A stretch of DNA of 8,410 bases from the NCBI GenBank assembly GCA_036404255.1, contig DASWOP010000236.1, positions 1-8,410 of the forward strand, read 5' to 3'. The position numbers and the translations under genes were made by a program. Positions 4,334 to 8,410 of this stretch are shown piece after piece (positions within the stretch are counted from its first letter, which is position 1; the number at the start of each line of letters is the position of its first letter). The DNA is from JARLFX01 sp036404255 (lineage in GTDB: Bacteria; Acidobacteriota; Terriglobia; Terriglobales; Acidobacteriaceae). The notes under the pieces were generated by a model. That model searched no databases. It worked only from the letters and a program-made list of their open reading frames with translations, and had not been told where the DNA came from.

Positions 4334-6745
4334 ATGTGGGTTCGTTCGGTTTCAGCTGCTGTGGTTCTTACTGGGGTGCTGGGCTTTGCGCAGGATGGGC
4401 GCGCATTGCCGGCGGATGGGCAGGCGATTGCCGCCTGCGCTGTGAATATGTCGCAGGCCGCGACGGTCATTCAGGTTGAGGTGAAGGATGAGAGCGGGGC
4501 GGCCATTCCGCAGGCTTCTGTGGTGGCGAAGTGCGGGCGGGATGTGGCGACGTCACAGAGCGATGGGAAGGGAATTGCGACGTTCCGGCTTCGCCCGGGA
4601 CAGTACCGGATCGAAGTGCAGGCGACGGGGTTCAGCTCGCTGACACAGGCGGCGATGCTGCCGCAGGCCGGTGGGCCGCTGGCGCTGACGCTGCATGTGG
4701 GGTCGGCGACGGACGTGGTGAATGTGACGGCGGACATGGGCTTTGTGCCGTTTGCCTCTAATGCGGGATCGAAGACGAATGCGCTTCTGATCGAGGTGCC
4801 GCAGTCGATCTCCATCATCAACCAGAAGGAGATGGAGTCGCGGAACGTTATTACGATGAACGAGGCGCTGCGCTATACGGCGGGCGTGCAGGCGGATGAG
4901 TATGGCGTGGAGCCGCGGTTTGACTGGCTGAAGATACGCGGCTTTGCGGCGGAGACGTTTGGCGTCTTCCGCGATGGCATGCGCTTCAACTCGCTTTCGG
5001 GAAAGCTGGATCCGTTTGAGTTGGAGAGCGTGGAGGTGCTGAAGGGACCGAGTTCGGTGCTCTACGGCGAGGTGCCTCCGGGTGGGCTGATTAACCAGGT
5101 CACCAAGCGGCCGCCGGCAGAGGCTTACCGTGAGATCGGAGTGCAGTTTGGCGCGTATGACCGTCGCCAGGGACAGATCGATTTTGGCGGGCCGATCGAC
5201 CGTGAGCACGTGTGGCGCTACAGGCTGCTTGGGCTGGTGCGGAACAGTGGCAGCCAGACGAACTACACACCGGACAATCGCAGGCTGGTGGCGCCTTCGC
5301 TGACGTACCATCCAAGCGACCGCACGAACCTGACGGTGCTGGCGGATTATCAGCATGACGGGACGCGGTGGAGCCAGTTTCTGCCGTCTTCAGGCACGCT
5401 GTATGACAACAATCCCAATGGGATTATTCCGGTGAGCACGTTTGTGGGCGAGCCGGGATGGGAGCATGTGAAGCGCGAGCAGTATTCGGGCGGCTATACG
5501 GGCGACCATCTTTTCACGGACGGATGGAACGTCCACTCGAACTATCGCTACCAGTACATCAATGCCGACGCGACCACGATCTATGGGAATGGCTTTGATG
5601 GAACGAGCACGACGGATGTTCTGCGTACGGCTTACACCCTGCCGCGGTGGAACCGCATGCACACGGTGGATACGCGTGGACTGCGGCGCTTCAGCACGGG
5701 CAAGTGGGAGCAGACGGTGCTCTTCGGCTACGATTACGCGCACATCGACATCAAGAGCAAGCAGGCTTTTGCTTCGGTGGCGGATATCAATATCTATCAC
5801 CCGGTCTATGGGGTGACGGTGATTCCGGCGCTGTTTGAGTACCAGAACAATGAGTCGCTGTTGCAGCAGCATGGGCTGTATGCGCAGGACCAGATCAAGT
5901 ACCGCGACCACCTGGTGTTTACGCTGGGCGGACGCATGGATTTTGCGAAGAACGGCATCGCGGATTTCATTACGGCTACCAATAACTTTACGCACAGCGA
6001 TCAGCGGTTTACGGGGCGCGTGGGTGTGAGCTATCTGACGGACATTGGGATTGCTCCGTACTTTGCTTACTCCACCAGCTTTCTGCCGAATGCGGGATCG
6101 TATGTGTATGACCCGGCGACGCAACAATCGACCACACCAGCCAAGCCGAGCGATGCGCGGCAGGTGGAGGGCGGCGTGAAGATCCAACCGAAGACGTGGA
6201 ACAGCTTCATCACGGCGTCGGTCTTCCAGATCAATCAGACGAATGTACCGGTGTCGTTTGTGGATGCGCTGAATCAGCCGCAGACGAACCAGAGCGGCGA
6301 GGTGCGTGCACGCGGGTTCGAACTGGAGGGTGTTGCGAGCCTGACGCATGGTGTGAATCTGCACGGAAGCTACACGCTGACGGCGACCAATACGGTGAGC
6401 GATACGACCGCGAACAATGTGGGTAAGTGGCTGCCGCAGACTCCGCGGAACCAGGTCGCGTTTCTGACGGACTATACGGTTCCGGGCGGGAAGCTGGGCG
6501 GGTTGGGAGGAAACTTCGGCGTGCGCTTTACCGGTACGAATGCGGCGGACAGTGCGAACAGTTTCTTCGTTCCAAACTACACGCTGCTGGATGGTGCTCT
6601 GCGCTTCAACTACCGGCATACGCTGTTTACCGTGAATGCAACGAACCTGGCAAACACGCGTTATGTGGCGACGTGCAGCGGTGCGAACTACTGCTACTAC
6701 GGCTTTGCGCGTAATGTGATTGGATCGGCGCTGTACCGCTTCTAA
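4334..6745 (+). CDS. TonB-dependent siderophore receptor (FhuA/FpvA type) with N-terminal CarboxypepD_reg-like domain
   Basis: This 803-residue outer-membrane protein imports ferric siderophore complexes using TonB energy. A signal peptide (hydrophobic core about residues 6-18, probable cleavage after FA near 19) leads to a carboxypeptidase-regulatory-like beta domain (about 45-122: GAAIPQASVV, PGQYRIEVQATGF). A TonB-box-like DVVNVTA (127-133) comes next. The plug (about 150-260) holds EVPQSISIINQ, NEALRYTAGV, IRGF and LKGPSSVLYGEVPPGGLINQ, typical of TIGR01783 siderophore receptors. The rest is beta barrel, with the conserved two-cysteine loop ATCSGANYCYYGFARN near the end and a terminal SALYRF whose last Phe is the BAM signal. 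AAGAAGGG lies eight bases before the ATG. It is first in an operon with a PepSY protein. The siderophore itself cannot be predicted; hydroxamate types are common for this subfamily. Confidence 0.93.
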   Translation: MWVRSVSAAVVLTGVLGFAQDGRALPADGQAIAACAVNMSQAATVIQVEVKDESGAAIPQASVVAKCGRDVATSQSDGKGIATFRLRPGQYRIEVQATGFSSLTQAAMLPQAGGPLALTLHVGSATDVVNVTADMGFVPFASNAGSKTNALLIEVPQSISIINQKEMESRNVITMNEALRYTAGVQADEYGVEPRFDWLKIRGFAAETFGVFRDGMRFNSLSGKLDPFELESVEVLKGPSSVLYGEVPPGGLINQVTKRPPAEAYREIGVQFGAYDRRQGQIDFGGPIDREHVWRYRLLGLVRNSGSQTNYTPDNRRLVAPSLTYHPSDRTNLTVLADYQHDGTRWSQFLPSSGTLYDNNPNGIIPVSTFVGEPGWEHVKREQYSGGYTGDHLFTDGWNVHSNYRYQYINADATTIYGNGFDGTSTTDVLRTAYTLPRWNRMHTVDTRGLRRFSTGKWEQTVLFGYDYAHIDIKSKQAFASVADINIYHPVYGVTVIPALFEYQNNESLLQQHGLYAQDQIKYRDHLVFTLGGRMDFAKNGIADFITATNNFTHSDQRFTGRVGVSYLTDIGIAPYFAYSTSFLPNAGSYVYDPATQQSTTPAKPSDARQVEGGVKIQPKTWNSFITASVFQINQTNVPVSFVDALNQPQTNQSGEVRARGFELEGVASLTHGVNLHGSYTLTATNTVSDTTANNVGKWLPQTPRNQVAFLTDYTVPGGKLGGLGGNFGVRFTGTNAADSANSFFVPNYTLLDGALRFNYRHTLFTVNATNLANTRYVATCSGANYCYYGFARNVIGSALYRF

Positions 6746-6751
6746 TCCATT

Positions 6752-7891
6752 ATGTTCAGAACGCTGCTTCACCATCCACGCAAGATCCGGCTGCGCAGGG
6801 CGCTCTTCCAGATTCATCTCTGGGTGGGCGTCCTGCTGTCGGTTTATATCGCGGTGATCGGGCTGAGCGGATCGGTGATCGTGTTTGAGGAGGAGTACAG
6901 GCACGCTGCGCTGCGGGGATACCAGTATGATCCGGCGCAGGTAGCTCCGCTGGCCGATGTGCTGGAGCGTGCGCGGGCGGCTGCATTGCCGGGCGAGAGC
7001 GTGTATTACGTGATGGCACCGTCGAAGGCGGTGCCGGTCTACTCCATCTATCTGCATGGTGGAACGCGCGGGCGGCGCATGCTGATGGCGGAGGCTACGA
7101 GCGGCGCGCTCGCGGCAGAGCAGCGGCGGACGTTCATGGATTGGATGAAGGACCTGCATGTGTATCTGCTGATGGGCGAGCGCGGGTTCATCATCAACTG
7201 CATTGCGGGGATGGGGTTGCTGGTGCTGGCGCTGACGGGCGCGGTGCTTTGGTGGCCGGGAGTCCGGCTGTGGATGCGCGGCTTCGTGATTTCGCTGCGG
7301 CATGGATGGAAACGCATCAACCTGAATACGCACTATGCGGTGGGGATATGGACGCTGTTCATCGTGAGTTGGTGGGGGATGACGGCGATCTATTTTTTGC
7401 TGCCTGCGAAGACGGCGGCGGTAGTAAATCGCATTTCGCGGATCGAGGGGATGCGGGCGCCTGTGGCTGTGCCGGACGCGGGCTTTAATTCATTGGCTGA
7501 TGTCGGAGCGATGCTGCGAGAGGCACAGAGGCTCGTGCCGCAGGGGACGCTTTCTGGCGTGGGGCTGCCGGAGGTGGCGGGGAAGCCGGTGACGGTGTAC
7601 GTCGACACGGGGAGGCCGGGGGACTTTTCGCATCGCGATATCAATACGTTTGATGGGCACACGGGGCGGCTGCTGACGGTGTGGCACTATGGCGTGAATC
7701 GCACGGCGGGCGACTGGTTTTTGTGGCTGATGCAGCCGCTGCATTTCGGCACGGCGTGGGGGCTGGCGGTGAAGATTGTATGGGCGCTGCTGGGGCTGAG
7801 TCTGCCGGTGCTGAGTGTTACGGGGTTGGTTATGTATTGGAACCGGTATCTGGGGAAGCGGTGGGCGGTGGTGAGGGCGGTTCGTAGATAG
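6752..7891 (+). CDS. PepSY-associated transmembrane protein, probable ferric-siderophore reductase or uptake partner
   Basis: A 379-residue inner-membrane protein with four predicted helices (about 22-46, 147-168, 193-217, 340-362) and two periplasmic PepSY-like segments between them (about 50-140 and 220-325). Typical family features are IHLWVGVLLSVY with H22, the SGSVIVFEEE turn, DLHVYLLMG with H136, NTHYAVGIW with H194, PLHFGTAWG with H331 and the final VTGLVMYWNR. The paired membrane histidines could bind heme. Relatives (PiuB-like, FsqB/FegB-like) lie beside siderophore receptors and at least some help reduce or release ferric iron. It begins six bases after the receptor stop, with no visible Shine-Dalgarno sequence, so it is probably translated by coupling. 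Full length, no damage seen. The exact reaction is inferred from family and context. Confidence 0.88.
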   Translation: MFRTLLHHPRKIRLRRALFQIHLWVGVLLSVYIAVIGLSGSVIVFEEEYRHAALRGYQYDPAQVAPLADVLERARAAALPGESVYYVMAPSKAVPVYSIYLHGGTRGRRMLMAEATSGALAAEQRRTFMDWMKDLHVYLLMGERGFIINCIAGMGLLVLALTGAVLWWPGVRLWMRGFVISLRHGWKRINLNTHYAVGIWTLFIVSWWGMTAIYFLLPAKTAAVVNRISRIEGMRAPVAVPDAGFNSLADVGAMLREAQRLVPQGTLSGVGLPEVAGKPVTVYVDTGRPGDFSHRDINTFDGHTGRLLTVWHYGVNRTAGDWFLWLMQPLHFGTAWGLAVKIVWALLGLSLPVLSVTGLVMYWNRYLGKRWAVVRAVRR

Positions 7892-7905
7892 AAATGGTAA
7901 GACCC

Positions 7906-7982
7906 GGGGCTAAAGCCCCTTCCTTTTGCTGTGTCTGTTTCCGTGGGGCTAAAGCCCCACTCCCCCCGGCTAAAGCCGGGGG
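7906..7982. repeat. Three successive GGCTAAAGCC-type hairpins
   Basis: Three perfect stems share the loop TAAA: GGGGC/GCCCC (7906-7919), GTGGGGC/GCCCCAC (7943-7960) and CCCCCGGC/GCCGGGGG (7963-7982), with stems of 5, 7 and 8 bp. They lie just after the PepSY stop codon. The common core GGCTAAAGCC or GGGCTAAAGCCC is a dispersed intergenic palindrome in many Terriglobia-type genomes as I recall, like REP elements. The set may stop or protect the receptor/PepSY transcript; no T-run follows, so a classical intrinsic terminator is not claimed. Confidence 0.8.
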
Positions 7983-7995
7983 CTTAATCCGAAAG

Positions 7996-8085
7996 GCAAC
8001 TTGGGTGATCCAGGCAATCTAGGTGTTCAGGGAATCTGGGTGTTCAGTCAATCTGGAGTAATCCAGTCAATCCAGGTTGATTCAG
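7996..8085. repeat. Degenerate tandem repeat, five units of 17-19 bp
   Basis: Units run 7996-8013, 8014-8030, 8031-8047, 8048-8066 and 8067-8085. The consensus is about (G/T)CAATCTGGGTGTTCAG; the second and third units differ at three positions, and the last two are enlarged by two bases. Each unit ends in CAG. It lies in the convergent gap between the PepSY gene and the AI-2E transporter gene and is not coding. Confidence 0.7.
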
Positions 8086-8096
8086 ATCGTCAGATG

Positions 8097-8138
8097 GATG
8101 TTAACACTTGAAACTCAGTTGATCTTAAAACTTGAAAC
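8097..8138. repeat. Two 18-bp direct repeats with 24-bp period
   Basis: GATGTTAACACTTGAAAC (8097-8114) and GATCTTAAAACTTGAAAC (8121-8138) match in 16 of 18 positions and are separated by six bases. They lie beyond the 3' end of the AI-2E transporter gene, so a promoter role for that gene is excluded. Function unknown. Confidence 0.75.
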
Positions 8139-8155
8139 AAAGATGCTCTAGCTGT

Positions 8156-8410
8156 TTAGTCCCAGGGGTGGACGACCATGTATTCGTCCATGAGGACGGC
8201 GACGAGGGCGGCGGTGGGGACGGCGACGAGGGCACCTACGATGCCGGCGAGGGTGCTGCCGCAGAGCAAGGCGACGATGACGGCGAGGCCCATCAGGTTC
8301 ACGCTGGAACGCATGATGCGCGGGGTGAGGTAGGCGTTCTCCACCTGGAAGTAGATGGCGTAGAAGATGAAGACGCCGGTCATCTTGGTCCAGGAATCGA
8401 GCGCGGCGAT
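8156..8410 (-). CDS. AI-2E family transporter (PerM/DUF20 type), C-terminal part
   Basis: The frame is open from the window edge at 8410 to the TAA at 8158-8156, giving 84 residues. The segment FQVENAYLTPRIMRSSVNLM is the signature of the family (compare Q-x-x-E-x-x-x-L-x-P-x-I-M), followed by two hydrophobic stretches GLAVIVALLCGSTLAGIVGA and LVAVPTAALVAVLMDEYM. The family forms eight-helix inner-membrane proteins; TqsA exports the AI-2 signal and others act as Na+/H+ antiporters, so the substrate is left open. The protein ends normally after VVHPWD; the N-terminal three quarters lie outside the window. An internal ATG at 8383 is not the start, since the preceding nine codons (IAALDSWTK) fit the family helix. 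It is convergent with the PepSY gene. Confidence 0.9.
   Translation of the reverse strand: MAALDSWTKMTGVFIFYAIYFQVENAYLTPRIMRSSVNLMGLAVIVALLCGSTLAGIVGALVAVPTAALVAVLMDEYMVVHPWD

Noticed and set aside
4553..5356. 267-codon minus-strand frame inside the receptor gene
   Set aside because: Arg/His/Leu-rich antisense shadow of the receptor N-terminal and plug regions.
5390..7333. Very long open frame (647 codons) on the minus strand across the receptor and PepSY genes
   Set aside because: It is antisense to two well-recognised genes, is extremely Arg/His/Gln-rich and has no family features. It results from codon bias of the real genes.
7906..8138. Possible CRISPR array
   Set aside because: Repeats are palindromic or tandem without unique spacers of constant length, and no cas gene is present.

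Overview
The window looks like a chromosomal segment from a GC-rich acidobacterium of the Terriglobia type (Terriglobus, Granulicella or Edaphobacter-like). This is an inference. It rests on the TonB-dependent receptor with an N-terminal carboxypeptidase-regulatory-like domain, on short dispersed repeats with cores GTCATTCTGAGCGAAGC and GGCTAAAGCC that I associate with that group, and on the general gene style. No rRNA, tRNA, CRISPR array, transposase or prophage gene is visible.

Layout. 1-83: the start of ssb (single-stranded DNA-binding protein) on the minus strand, cut by the window edge. 84-1227: a gene-poor, decayed stretch. It holds a large AT-rich inverted repeat, a degenerate 11-bp tandem repeat, and C-terminal remnants of two minus-strand genes (an amidohydrolase and a YCII-domain protein). 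1228-1920: an intact, solitary endonuclease/exonuclease/phosphatase-family protein. 1921-2227: more dispersed repeats. 2228-4007: a tight minus-strand operon read as ctaB (heme O synthase), a DUF420/CtaM-type membrane protein, then a small two-helix membrane protein, with overlaps of 4 nt and 1 nt. 4008-4333: a divergent control region with a good sigma70 promoter whose -10 box lies inside a perfect dyad. 4334-7891: a plus-strand pair of an FhuA/FpvA-type siderophore receptor and a PepSY transmembrane protein. 7892-8155: a repeat-rich convergent intergenic region. 8156-8410: the C-terminal end of an AI-2E-family transporter on the minus strand.

Two functional modules stand out. The ctaB operon belongs to heme-copper oxidase biogenesis: CtaB farnesylates heme B to heme O, DUF420 proteins such as CtaM are oxidase assembly factors, and the third small protein is an unnamed candidate for the same job. 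The receptor/PepSY pair is an iron (siderophore) uptake module: the outer-membrane receptor imports the ferric complex and the inner-membrane PepSY protein is probably its reductase or release factor. The operator-like dyad over the promoter suggests metal-dependent repression.

I did not find a convincing wholly new system. The observations most worth following are the operator/promoter overlap, the small membrane protein of the oxidase operon, the coincidence of a YCII gene truncation with a dispersed hairpin repeat, and several uncharacterised repeat structures.
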